Origin: JANQPX01 sp965222015
Lineage (GTDB): Bacteria > Pseudomonadota > Alphaproteobacteria > Geminicoccales > Geminicoccaceae
Assembly (NCBI GenBank): GCA_965222015.1
Contig: CBDCTL010000001.1
Coordinates: forward strand, 353,449 to 417,448
DNA: 64,000 nt
Reading direction: 5' to 3'
Position 1 is the stretch's first letter. Each line of letters opens with the position of its first letter. The position numbers were made by a program, and so were the translations under genes. Positions 54,936 through 63,734 of this stretch are shown here, in pieces. Below the pieces are notes generated by a model. That model did not search any database. It was given only the letters and a program-made list of their open reading frames with translations, and had not been told where the DNA came from.

Positions 54936-57185
54936 TCACTGCCCATCTCCCCTGATCTCGTCGCGACCTCGGCTTCGAACTTGCGTCGGATCGATGCCCT
55001 GCAGGCGGAGCCGCGTCCGTTCGATGACGTCTGGCCGGGGTGAATCGGGGTCTACGCGGTCGAGAACGTTCCCGGTGCCGGTCAGGCCGTCCGGCGTCAG
55101 ATCATCCGGCTCGGGAAGCCGGCCAGCCGTGCCAAGGATGGTCGTCCATTGCTTCAGATCGACAGCGCGCCAATCGAGGGCCTGGATCTCCCCGCCGCTC
55201 AGTCCGCGACAGTTCGGCTCATCGACCGTGCCGAAGTCGCGGCCGAACTGGCCCGCCGCGGCTTCCTGGACGAGGCGGGACAGCGGGGCGCTGAAGCAGC
55301 AGAGAACCCGATCGCGGCTGATGCAGGCGCCGAAGGAGGCGGGCGTGCATTGGGTGCCGACAAGGAGACAGTTTTGCGCATCATCGTGCGCGGCTGTCGC
55401 GATGTCGGACCCATCGACCAAGGGTGTCGGATCGGCCGGATAGGTCTCGCTCGCCGCCACGCCATAGGCGTTCGCCACGAGGGCAAGCGGCGTTTCACCT
55501 GGCAGAGGTCGTCGAAGCGAGACGTCGCCGATCCTGCCGTTCTCGTCGGCCGCATCGCTTCCGGTGGCGGGATTCATGAACAACGCGTTCATCGCGCCGG
55601 CGCCATAGCCATCAAAAACCTCGTCGGCAGCGCCATTGAGCAGGTCCTGGCGAACTCTGGCCAGATCCTCTTCGGCGACGGCCCGATCGGCATTCGACAC
55701 GGTGCTGGCCGAAACAGTGTTCCTGACGGAGGCAAACGGCGTCTTCAGGGACTCAAGCGCCGTCACATCCGGATCGCGCAAGGTCTCCCAGGCGCCACGC
55801 AATGGCGAGGTCGATGCGAGCACGGAGAGGTTGGTATCGAGCGCGCCGATCAGGAAGACGAGGTCGAGATAGGGCCCAGGCCCCGGTGGCGCCGGCAGCT
55901 CGCAGGCGTCGAAGATGCCGCCAATGCCACGCTGACAGGCCTGGGCTTTGCCGGGGAAGACCGTGCAGGAATCCGGATCCAAACTCTGGCATGTGCTATC
56001 AAAGGTGAGCAGCTGGCTTGCAGTCAGCGCCGCCAGACCGGCGGCGGCGTTGTCATTCGCTTCGGTATCCACGGCGAGACATTCATTGCCGTTGCAGCGG
56101 ATCGCGCTCGCCGGACAGGAGAGCGCCGTCTGCTGCTGATAGGTTCGGTAGCTGACTTCCCTGTCGCAAGAGAAGTGCAGCTCTTCCAGATAGCAGCCTC
56201 CGTTCACCTCGGCGCCGGGCACGCAGCCCTGAGCGACGAAGCGGCAGGCGGAGTCCTCCCGCAGGCCGCCGCAGGTGTCGATGACCTCACCCTCGTCAGC
56301 CGGGCAAATCGTCCGGCCAGTCGAGGTCGTGATGCAAGGGAGGACGTCCAGATGGGCGTCACAATCGAGCGGCCCGACATCGACGGCGAGCGCAAGCCGG
56401 GAGACGCGCTGCTCATGGCCGTCGAAAGGCGGCGGCGTCAGTTGCTCGTAGAGCGGATCGTCGGGGCAAATGGTGCGACCATTGATCTCCAGGCATTCGC
56501 CCAAGGCCGCGCCGTCGACTAGGTTGATCTCGCCACGGCAGACGCTCGGCCCGACCGCATGGCTCGCGGCGACCATGCATTCAAGTGGCTCCCAGACGTC
56601 GGTCACAATCGCACCGCTGGCGGGATCGATCTCGACCCGATGGGTGATCTGGCAGTTGCCCTCGACCTTGCGGATGCGCTCGCAGAATCGCTGCTCGGGC
56701 AGCGTGGCGATATGGGTGGTCGGCACGATCTCTCGAGCCGTCGTGCAGGCGCCGAACTCCTGCCCGAGCTCGTCGATCGATTCGGACACATCATCGGTGG
56801 CGTCGAGAAAAGGATCCTTGGCGAGATCATCCCGGTCCTGCGCATTGGTCTCATCGACCACATCGATGACATCGCTCTCCTGCGTGCGCGCCTGCCGGCC
56901 CGCCTCCGCAGCGTCCTCCTTGCTGGTGATGGTCGAGAATGCGTCCGGATCCGTCGCTCCTTCATCGGGAAAGAGATCCGCAGGCGCGATATCGCCCTCC
57001 TCGCCGGCGCCGCCGATCGTGACATTGCCGTCAGCGTCGACCGCGGCGTCCGGGAAGATGGTGGTCGCAAAGTTCCCGCCATCGATCGCCGCCTCGTCGA
57101 TCTCGTCGGCATGCGTCGCCACCGTTGCCATACCGATCAGCATCAGGGCGGTGATGGGCCTGACGCGTTGAATCATGGCCATCAT
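54936..57185 (-). CDS. traN: TraN, conjugal mating-pair stabilisation protein
   Basis: A 749-residue cysteine-rich secreted or outer-membrane protein. A signal peptide (about residues 1-26, ending THADE) precedes a cysteine-dense central region (for example 'CTTAREIVPTTHIATLPEQR', 'CEVTHR'-like 'GNCQITHRVEID', 'SCRFVAQGCVPGAEVNGGCY'), in the TraN pattern. TraN contacts the recipient surface in F-type conjugation. The C-terminal part contains 'FGRDFGTVDEPNCRGLSGGE', conserved in TraN. Start overlaps the traU stop. Confidence 0.87.
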   Translation of the reverse strand: MMAMIQRVRPITALMLIGMATVATHADEIDEAAIDGGNFATTIFPDAAVDADGNVTIGGAGEEGDIAPADLFPDEGATDPDAFSTITSKEDAAEAGRQARTQESDVIDVVDETNAQDRDDLAKDPFLDATDDVSESIDELGQEFGACTTAREIVPTTHIATLPEQRFCERIRKVEGNCQITHRVEIDPASGAIVTDVWEPLECMVAASHAVGPSVCRGEINLVDGAALGECLEINGRTICPDDPLYEQLTPPPFDGHEQRVSRLALAVDVGPLDCDAHLDVLPCITTSTGRTICPADEGEVIDTCGGLREDSACRFVAQGCVPGAEVNGGCYLEELHFSCDREVSYRTYQQQTALSCPASAIRCNGNECLAVDTEANDNAAAGLAALTASQLLTFDSTCQSLDPDSCTVFPGKAQACQRGIGGIFDACELPAPPGPGPYLDLVFLIGALDTNLSVLASTSPLRGAWETLRDPDVTALESLKTPFASVRNTVSASTVSNADRAVAEEDLARVRQDLLNGAADEVFDGYGAGAMNALFMNPATGSDAADENGRIGDVSLRRPLPGETPLALVANAYGVAASETYPADPTPLVDGSDIATAAHDDAQNCLLVGTQCTPASFGACISRDRVLCCFSAPLSRLVQEAAAGQFGRDFGTVDEPNCRGLSGGEIQALDWRAVDLKQWTTILGTAGRLPEPDDLTPDGLTGTGNVLDRVDPDSPRPDVIERTRLRLQGIDPTQVRSRGRDEIRGDGQ

Positions 57186-58237
57186 CCGAAGCAGTAGACG
57201 CGCTGGCAGCAGTCCTGCCAGCGCCAGAGCAGGTAGACGAAATCCTCGCCGGTGCCGGGGATCATACGGTTCTCACCCCAGCGAAACGTGGATCTGCCGG
57301 TCGGATGTTTGCCGCTCGCCTCGGCGACCGGATAGAAGACCGACCACTGATACTGGGTCTTGGGCAGGAAGAATTCCGGCTGTGCTGTGCAGACCGCATC
57401 GTCACCCATCGTCCGCCTGGCGAGCCCCAGCCGGTGCAGCTGGGCGATCGTGCGACTGCCGAGCAGGCTGGTGTTCCGCGGGATCGAGCTGTGCTGCAGG
57501 TGATGGCCGGCGACCGGGTAGAGATGCCCCCAGGAACCGACGCAGTAGAACAGCGGATCGATCGCTTCCCGGATCTCGGCGGCGGCGACGTCGGCGAGGC
57601 AGGCGGCGAGCGCGATCGGATTGGCGAGCAGCAGGCTTTCCGGATAGAGGAAGACGTTCAGCTCGTCATTGTTCCAAGTGGGATCGAGCTCCGAGAGATA
57701 GAGGATGTCGAAATCCGGCAGGTTGGTTCCGCCCTCCAGGCAGGCGCCGTCGAAGAAGAAATCCAGAAACAGCAGGATCGGGAAGGCGAAGACGTGGGCG
57801 TGGTAGAACGCGCTGTCGCCCTTGTCGTAGTCGACCGATCCCTTGGAGCCGCGCTCCTTTCCGTTTTCCAGGCCGAGATCGGCGCCGTTCAGGGTTGGCG
57901 AGCAGGAGGGTTTTCTCACCAGCTCGACCATGCGCGCAGGCTCCCACAGGCCGACCGTGAAGCCGACGCAATTCCCGCAGACGCAGACTGGCGATCTTGC
58001 GGCGCGGGCTGGGATGATGCCGTCGCCGAGCGCGATGTCGGCGCCAGCGATTCGGATCGGAAAGATGCAGTCCCAGCAGATGTTGGTGACCAGCGAAGCG
58101 CCGAGGCCATCGGCGTCTGGGCAGTCGATCGAGCCGGTATCGTCGCCGTCATCGGTCTCCTGCGCCAGGAGTGGCGGGTTCCACGCCGGCAGGACGAACA
58201 CCGCAATGACGGTAATGGCCAGGATGCGCCAGCTCAT
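57182..58237 (-). CDS. traU: TraU, F-type conjugation protein
   Basis: A 351-residue periplasmic TraU with signal peptide (residues about 1-25, ending LLAQ) and conserved cysteine motifs: 'ICWDCIFPIRIAGADI' near residue 53, 'PVCVCGNCVGFTVGLWEPAR' near residue 85 and the C-terminal 'WRWQDCCQRVYCFG'. 'GSWGHLYPVAG' near residue 235 is also typical. TraU is required for DNA transfer rather than pilus outgrowth. Coupled to the genes on both sides. Confidence 0.93.
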   Translation of the reverse strand: MSWRILAITVIAVFVLPAWNPPLLAQETDDGDDTGSIDCPDADGLGASLVTNICWDCIFPIRIAGADIALGDGIIPARAARSPVCVCGNCVGFTVGLWEPARMVELVRKPSCSPTLNGADLGLENGKERGSKGSVDYDKGDSAFYHAHVFAFPILLFLDFFFDGACLEGGTNLPDFDILYLSELDPTWNNDELNVFLYPESLLLANPIALAACLADVAAAEIREAIDPLFYCVGSWGHLYPVAGHHLQHSSIPRNTSLLGSRTIAQLHRLGLARRTMGDDAVCTAQPEFFLPKTQYQWSVFYPVAEASGKHPTGRSTFRWGENRMIPGTGEDFVYLLWRWQDCCQRVYCFG

Positions 58238-59352
58238 GACCCGCCCTCCCCCGAATCGGGAACGTCTTCGGTGATCAAAAGGACCTGGCCGTCCGGCACC
58301 ATCTCGATCAGGGTCGGCGTGGCTTCGATGGCGAAGCGCTCGGCGAGCTTCGCCGGCAGCAGATAGACTGGCTGTCCGAGATCCTCGTGCAGCCGCTTCC
58401 AGGCGGGCCAGCCGACGTCGCGATCGATTTTCGTGGTGATCAGGATGGTTTTGCGATCGGGGTCGACATGCTCCTTCGCCCAGGCGAGCTCGTCGGCATC
58501 CGTGCCGTCGAACACCACGAGACGGCTGGTGAAAGGAAGCCTCTCCAGCGGATTGATCATGACGCCGGCGGAGACAATGAGCCTGCCATCATGATCGCGA
58601 AGCTCGTTTTTCGTCGTGACCGTCGGATCGAGCTTGCGAACGCGACGCTCGGTTGCCTTGGGCAGCTCGACGAAGGAAGCGCGTTGCCAGTAGGAGGTGA
58701 TCGACTCCATGGCGTCGGCCTCGTTATCGGCCTTCGCTATTTCCGCCTTGATCAGCGCCACCAGATCCGGCTCGGCGATGTCACGCACTGGTCCGACCGC
58801 ACCGAGATCGAGATCCGCGGCGCCGTCCGCGCGCTTACGAAAGGTCTCGGCGAGCAGTGTGCCGCGGATACTCCTGCCGCTGGCCGGCTCGACGATGGTC
58901 GGCACCAGGGTGACCCGATGATCGCGGAAAGATTTCGGATGGATCGCGACATTCGGCTTCGGCTCGACGCCTTCCAGCAGTTCGCCCAGCCGGCGGACGA
59001 TCCCGGTCAGTTTTTCCCCAGGCAGAACGCCGCGAAAGACGATGGTGACGTCGGGATCGCCGCTCGCTGCCCTGAAGGCGCGTTTCAAGGCTTCGTCGCC
59101 GAGCGAGGCGCTGACGAACAGGATCAGTCGTCCCGCGTTCGGCATGGCGAGTGGCCGGCTTTGTGGCAGCTGCCCTTCCGCGATCGCCTCGGCCTGATCG
59201 GCGAGATCGCGCAACACCGGGCTGGCTCCGCCTTGGTCGCGAAGGATGACAGCCGCCTCGCCGATCGTTTCGAGATCGTCGATCGAGGCGGCCGGCTGCG
59301 CCATGGCGGGACCAGCGGCGAGGAGCCACAGCCAAGCCCAGACCTGTCTCAT
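58234..59352 (-). CDS. TrbC-TraW fusion protein
   Basis: A 372-residue protein with a signal peptide (ending AMAQ, residue 19). Residues about 60-190 match F-type TrbC ('RLILFVSASLGDEALKRAFR', 'VTLVPTIVEP'). The rest matches TraW ('LGAVGPVRDIAEPDLVALIK', 'RKLDPTVTTKNELRDHDGRL', 'GVMINPLERLPFTSRLVVFD'). In F these are separate periplasmic proteins that interact in pilus assembly; here they are one chain. The ATG at 59352 overlaps the upstream stop; the frame is open further but unrelated. Confidence 0.87.
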   Translation of the reverse strand: MRQVWAWLWLLAAGPAMAQPAASIDDLETIGEAAVILRDQGGASPVLRDLADQAEAIAEGQLPQSRPLAMPNAGRLILFVSASLGDEALKRAFRAASGDPDVTIVFRGVLPGEKLTGIVRRLGELLEGVEPKPNVAIHPKSFRDHRVTLVPTIVEPASGRSIRGTLLAETFRKRADGAADLDLGAVGPVRDIAEPDLVALIKAEIAKADNEADAMESITSYWQRASFVELPKATERRVRKLDPTVTTKNELRDHDGRLIVSAGVMINPLERLPFTSRLVVFDGTDADELAWAKEHVDPDRKTILITTKIDRDVGWPAWKRLHEDLGQPVYLLPAKLAERFAIEATPTLIEMVPDGQVLLITEDVPDSGEGGS

Positions 59353-59870
59353 CCCAGCCTCCACGCCTGTCCGATCACCTGCTCGTCTCTGATCAGCCCG
59401 AAATAGCGGCTGTCGAAGCTGTCCGCCGAACGGCCGACCGCGAAGTAGTGACCATCCGGAATGCTGAAGATGCGAGCAAAGCGCTCCACCGGCTGACCGA
59501 GCCTTTCGGCCAGCGCCAGTCCGGCTGCTACCTCGACGCCGTTGACGGTTATCCGAGCCGACGACACCTCGACGAGATCGCCCGGCAAGCCGACCAGGAT
59601 CTTCACCATCTGCGTGCCGTCCGGGAAGATCGGCGCCAGACCCTGCCCGCGAAAGGCGATGAGCCCGCCTCGCTCGGGGATCCCGGATCGAAGATCGATC
59701 AGCACCACCCGGGTATCCGGCAGGCAGCGCTCGACCTGCCAGTCGATGCCGAGACGATAGCGCCTTGCAATCATGTCGAAGCCGACGGCGAGCACGACGG
59801 TCAGGATCACCGCCTTCAGGGCGAAGACGCGCCCGGTATGATTCTTGGACCATTCTCGTAAGACGGTCAC
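59349..59870 (-). CDS. S26-family signal peptidase-like conjugation protein
   Basis: A 173-residue membrane-anchored protein with one N-terminal span (about residues 17-36). The catalytic-lysine region 'MVKILVGLPGDLVEVSSARI' near residue 90 and box E 'GHYFAVGRSADSFDSRYFGL' near residue 148 are clear S26 features. At the usual serine position the sequence reads 'VERCLPDTRVVLIDLR', as in TrhF/TraF-like conjugation peptidases, without an obvious serine. It may process pilin or act structurally. Coupled to trbI and trbC-traW. Confidence 0.85.
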   Translation of the reverse strand: MTVLREWSKNHTGRVFALKAVILTVVLAVGFDMIARRYRLGIDWQVERCLPDTRVVLIDLRSGIPERGGLIAFRGQGLAPIFPDGTQMVKILVGLPGDLVEVSSARITVNGVEVAAGLALAERLGQPVERFARIFSIPDGHYFAVGRSADSFDSRYFGLIRDEQVIGQAWRLG

Positions 59871-60265
59871 GGCTCGCTCCCGGGTGTGGTGGTGTCGCCG
59901 TCAGGATTGAGAGCGCCCGCTGCCTGACGCTTGTCATCCCCTCCTTGATCGAGCCAGGCTTTGGGCAAATCGTCGGGCGTCGGCACGAAGACATCGGCCG
60001 GCGCCGCCTCGATCGAGGCGGCGTTGATCACGACATAGCCGGCGTCCCGATAGGCGGCGGCGCGCCGTTTGATCTCGCTGAGATAGGGTTGGATCGCAGC
60101 GGGCGCCTCGCCGGCGGCGACCGCGGCAGCGATCGGCCGGTAGTCGATGATGGCGATCGGCGGACGCTTGGCGAGCTCTGCGTCCATGACCTTGGCGACA
60201 ACGCCAATCCCGATGATCGTGACCGCCAGGCTTAGCCCGGTTCCAATGATCATGGCGCGCATCAT
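59867..60265 (-). CDS. trbI: TrbI-like F-type conjugation protein
   Basis: A 132-residue protein with one N-terminal membrane span (about residues 5-25) and a periplasmic part with 'AKRPPIAIIDYRPIAAAVA' and 'RAAAYRDAGYVVINAASIEA', the pattern of F-type TrbI. TrbI influences pilus retraction. It sits between traC and the S26 gene, as in other F-like operons, with ATGA overlaps on both sides. Confidence 0.8.
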   Translation of the reverse strand: MMRAMIIGTGLSLAVTIIGIGVVAKVMDAELAKRPPIAIIDYRPIAAAVAAGEAPAAIQPYLSEIKRRAAAYRDAGYVVINAASIEAAPADVFVPTPDDLPKAWLDQGGDDKRQAAGALNPDGDTTTPGSEP

Positions 60266-62680
60266 GCAACCTCCCGTCCCTGGTCCTGATCGCTTCGCCG
60301 CCGCCGGTGCTCCAGCACCGCATTGATCGCCTCGGTGACGCCGAGTCCCTTCCCGCGGAAATGCTCGATGTCGGCGGTGTCCGCCGGCCGGGTCGAGTAG
60401 AGGAGCTGCAGGAAGGGGCTGACCACCAGGCGGCCGACGCCGCTGCCGGCGGCGGTGTGGCAGTAGATCTCGGAGTAGCGCCCGGCTCTGGTGTGCACGG
60501 TCCGCAGCAGTGACAGGCCGAACTCGGACAGCGGCAGCCGGCCGCTTTTCGCGAGCTGGGCAATGGTCTCGGCCTTCTGGCCGAGCAGAAACATGTTGGC
60601 GGAATTGTCGACCACCGCCTGGCCCACGGCAGAGGCGTAGAGATCACCGACCGACTGGGTGATGGTGACCGCGGCGCCGTTATATTTTCGAAAGCGGCGA
60701 TAGCCATGTTCGATGAACTTGCCGACATCGCCGTCGGTCAGAAGATCCCAGGCCTCGTCGATGATCACCAGCTTCGGCCGCGCCCGGTCGCCCTGCACCA
60801 TGGCCTGCTGAATCTGATAGATCAGCTGCAGCAGCACCACCTTCTGCAAATGGCGGCGCTGGCGGAGATGCTCGAGCTCGAGCACGGTGAGATCGCTGGT
60901 GAAGGAGACGGTGTTGGCGCCGTTGAAGAAGGCGCCATAGGCGCCGCTGGCGCTAAACGCATAGAGCTGGCGGCCGATGTCCTGAACCCGCTGATCGCTA
61001 TCTTGGAGCAGCGCTTCAGCGAGACGGTCGATCGTGGTCTCATGGCCGTAGCGTGTCCAGCTTTCCCGCAGGCAGCGGGGAGAGCGACGATCGCTGCAGG
61101 TCGGAGAGCCGCTCGGTCGGCGCCGCCATGGCGGCAACCAGCCCCTCCAGCATGTCGGCCTCGTCGTCATAGTCCTGAACCAGGGCGAACGGGTTCAGGC
61201 CGATCCGCTCCGCCTTGGCGAACTCGATGAAGGAGCCATCCAGGATTCTGGCGATCTTCTCGTAGGAACGGCCGATGTCGATCACCCAGATCTGCGCGCC
61301 CGCCGCCAGATACGAAAAGATCAGATCGTTGGCGAAGAAGCTCTTGCCCGAGCCGGACTGGGCGGCGATCACGGCGTTGTAGTTGGTCGAGCTCGCGAAC
61401 AGATCGAGGCCCATGAGCTGACCGCTCCGGGAAAGCAGCGTCACCCGCGGGGTCGCCGCTCCCTTGCCGTCGGCGAAGATCGGCAAGAGACAGCAGGCCT
61501 GCTCGGTGGTCATGGTGCGATACCGGCCGAGATCGACGATCACCTTCCGGTCGGCGCCGAAGGGCAGCAGGTTCAAGAAGACCGGCAGCGCAATGAAGCG
61601 GTCGGGCAGAAGCGTGATGTTCTGCTCGGCCCAATAGTTGATCGCCGAGGTAGCGCGGGCGTCCGCCTCAGCCTCGCTCGCCCCGAAGACCGCCAGGGAG
61701 CAGGCGATGCGCACCAGCTTGTGTCCGTCCTCGAGGCTGGCGAACAAGACCTCGTAGTCATGGCGTCTGACGCCGAGCTGCGGCACCCATTTAAGCATCG
61801 GCCCGTAGGCCATGTTGGCGGTCCACTGGCGCTTGGCGCCGAGCCCGGTCCTCGTCTTCTGCTGGTCCGGAAAAACCAGATTGGCGGTCAGGAGGAACGG
61901 TCCCTTGAGACCGCGGCTGCCGCTGAAGAGGTCGCCGATCAGGTAGATCAGCTGGCCGAAGGCGATGCTCGGCGGGAAGGTCTTGATCGAGAGGGTGCGC
62001 ACCCGCGCTTCACCGAGCCATACCCCGTCCTTGTCATGACGGACATCGACATCCTCGTCGAAGATCTGCTCGGCGATCAGCCGCTGGTCGTCGACCTGGG
62101 CGCGGCCGAGACGCCGCCAGGGGGCGTGCGGTCCGCGGTTGAGGAAGGGCGCCAGCAGCGTGGCGTAGAGCACAGGATCCAAGGCGACCGGCCCGACGCC
62201 AACATCGCGGAGACACTGCTCGGCGCGGCGCTGCGAGGCGGCGGCTTGCTCCAGATCGTGCTCACTCGGCTGGCGGGCGCCGTCGACCGGCAGCTTGACC
62301 GTGACGATCAGCTGAACGTCGCGGACATGGGTTCCGGTCTGGGCAAGCGGCCGCTCGGCGCCCGCCTCGAGAAAGTCGATCCGGTCCCGAAGCGCTTCCC
62401 GGAGGATCGGCGCCGCGTCCGGATCGCGGCCGGCCTCGATCGCATAGGTGTAGGGCTTGATATTGGGCGAGGCCGCGAGGCAGAAAGACATCATGGCGCC
62501 GGCGGGCCAGTCCTCTTCGAGCAGCACGCGCAGGCGGCGCTCGGTCTTGTCGTCGCCGCCAGAGAGCGGCTGGCAGAGAAAACCGAAGGCCAGCGTCTGA
62601 TCGGCGCAGAAGAAGAGCTTTCGCTCCGGCTGAAAGGCGAGCATGGGGAGAAGCGAGCCGGTCCGGTCCATGCTGGTCAT
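60262..62680 (-). CDS. traC: TraC, conjugation ATPase (VirB4 family), frameshifted as assembled
   Basis: The N-terminal part from ATG 62680 includes Walker A 'AAQSGSGKSFFANDL' near residue 443. It must shift one base near 61078-61082 (a CCCC run on the minus strand) to continue as 'RCLRESWTRYGHETTIDRLA', Walker B 'KLVIIDEAWDLLTDGD' and 'AAVTITQSVGDLYASAVGQA'. The total of 2419 bases is one too many; corrected it is about 805 residues, normal for TraC. TraC powers F-pilus assembly at the inner membrane. As assembled the protein would lack Walker B, so conjugation would fail. Confidence 0.88.
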
Positions 62681-63177
62681 TGCCGGGATCCCCTGGCGAG
62701 CCAGGCCATGAGGTCCGGACGGAGACCCCGGCTGATCCCGCCGTCGGACCTGACGATGAAGGGAACGGATGCGACGCCGAGCACGCGGGCTCTCTCATAG
62801 CGCGCCTGGATCGACGTGAGATCGCAGGGTTTCCGCTGCGGCAGCCTGACATCCTGATGCAGCAGGAGAGTACGGGCGGCGGCCTCCTGATCGACAGCAC
62901 AGGCGAGCATGCGCACACGCTGGGCGTCGTAGGTCGTGAACGAGATCGGCAGGATCAGGACGCGATAGCGCTCGGCCAGCGTTGGCAGCTGATCCATGAG
63001 CTTGCGGCAGACGGGACAGCTCGGCGCCGTGAAGATCGCGATCTCCTGACCGCTATCGCCGACGACGATAGGCGCCAGGTCATGCCATTCGCTGGCTGAT
63101 GAGGCGATGGCGATCCCGGGAAAGCCGAGCGCCAGAAAACCCGCCAGGACCGAGCGCCGCGGATGCAGTCCAGCCAT
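62677..63177 (-). CDS. Thioredoxin-fold periplasmic protein (DsbC/TrbB-like)
   Basis: A 166-residue protein with a signal peptide that looks Tat-like ('RRSVLAGFLALGF', residues 7-19) and the redox motif CPVC in 'IFTAPSCPVCRKLMDQLP' near residue 55. The cis-proline region is 'VLGVASVPFIVRSDGG' near residue 140. It probably isomerises or oxidises disulfides in the cysteine-rich TraN and TraU made by the same operon. Overlaps the traC start. Confidence 0.85.
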   Translation of the reverse strand: MAGLHPRRSVLAGFLALGFPGIAIASSASEWHDLAPIVVGDSGQEIAIFTAPSCPVCRKLMDQLPTLAERYRVLILPISFTTYDAQRVRMLACAVDQEAAARTLLLHQDVRLPQRKPCDLTSIQARYERARVLGVASVPFIVRSDGGISRGLRPDLMAWLARGSRQ

Positions 63178-63205
63178 GATGGCGTCCTCCCTGTCCGGCT
63201 ACTCG

Positions 63206-63568
63206 CTAGTGCGCGGCAGCATCGATCACGGCCAGAACGGCCGGCAGCTGCGCCGCCGCGACGCTGCTCTGGACGATGGTCGCGGTGACGATGTTGTCGA
63301 CGATGGTCGGCGCGTTCACGAGACCGAGGGCGCTGGCGATTCCGATGCCGAAAGCGGCGATGCTCTGCCTCGCGATGCCGATCGCCACGCCGGCGACCAC
63401 CATGACCACCGCGATGATCCGGCCGAGGATGCCTTCGACCCACTCGGTTAGTGTGTCGTAGACCGCCTGAAACTCGGCCCCGCCGCCGCCGGCATAGGCG
63501 TCGGGCGGGGACGCCAGAACCATCATCGCGGCCATGGCAAGAACGGGAATGGTGAGCTGTTTCGTCAT
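63206..63568 (-). CDS. traA: Pilin-like protein (TraA/TrbC/VirB2 type)
   Basis: A 120-residue protein with a long signal sequence (MTKQLTIPVLAMAAMM..., cleavage after PPDAYA) and two hydrophobic helices separated by a short turn ('IIAVVMVVAGVAIGIARQSI' and 'ATIVQSSVAAAQLPAVLAVI'), the VirB2/TrbC pilin pattern. A strong AGGAGG precedes the ATG at 63568. It is the first gene of the leftward tra operon seen here. TraA is proposed from context. Confidence 0.75.
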   Translation of the reverse strand: MTKQLTIPVLAMAAMMVLASPPDAYAGGGGAEFQAVYDTLTEWVEGILGRIIAVVMVVAGVAIGIARQSIAAFGIGIASALGLVNAPTIVDNIVTATIVQSSVAAAQLPAVLAVIDAAAH

Positions 63569-63620
63569 GTCGGTTCCTCCTGTCGCAAGGAGGATCGAAC
63601 CACAGATCGCGCCAAGAGAT

Positions 63621-63660
63621 GCGCCCGCACGGACCCCGAAATCACCCTCCGTGCGGGCGC
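63621..63660. promoter_or_regulatory. 13-base inverted repeat upstream of the pilin gene
   Basis: GCGCCCGCACGGA (63621-63633) and TCCGTGCGGGCGC (63648-63660) are exact complements with a 14-base spacer, 53 bases upstream of the pilin start and 75 before the divergent gene. No T-run follows on either strand, so an operator or an mRNA leader hairpin is more likely than a terminator. Confidence 0.5.
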
Positions 63661-63734
63661 GACGTATCGAACGTCCGATGCCAGGATTCATAAGGAAGGT
63701 GGTCGAGAACCGCCGCGCATGAGGACGTCTGCTC

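Noticed and set aside
60262..62680. Programmed frameshift in traC
   Set aside because: No slippery heptamer with a downstream structure is evident, and the shift would be needed to make the Walker B half; an extra base in a C-run is simpler.
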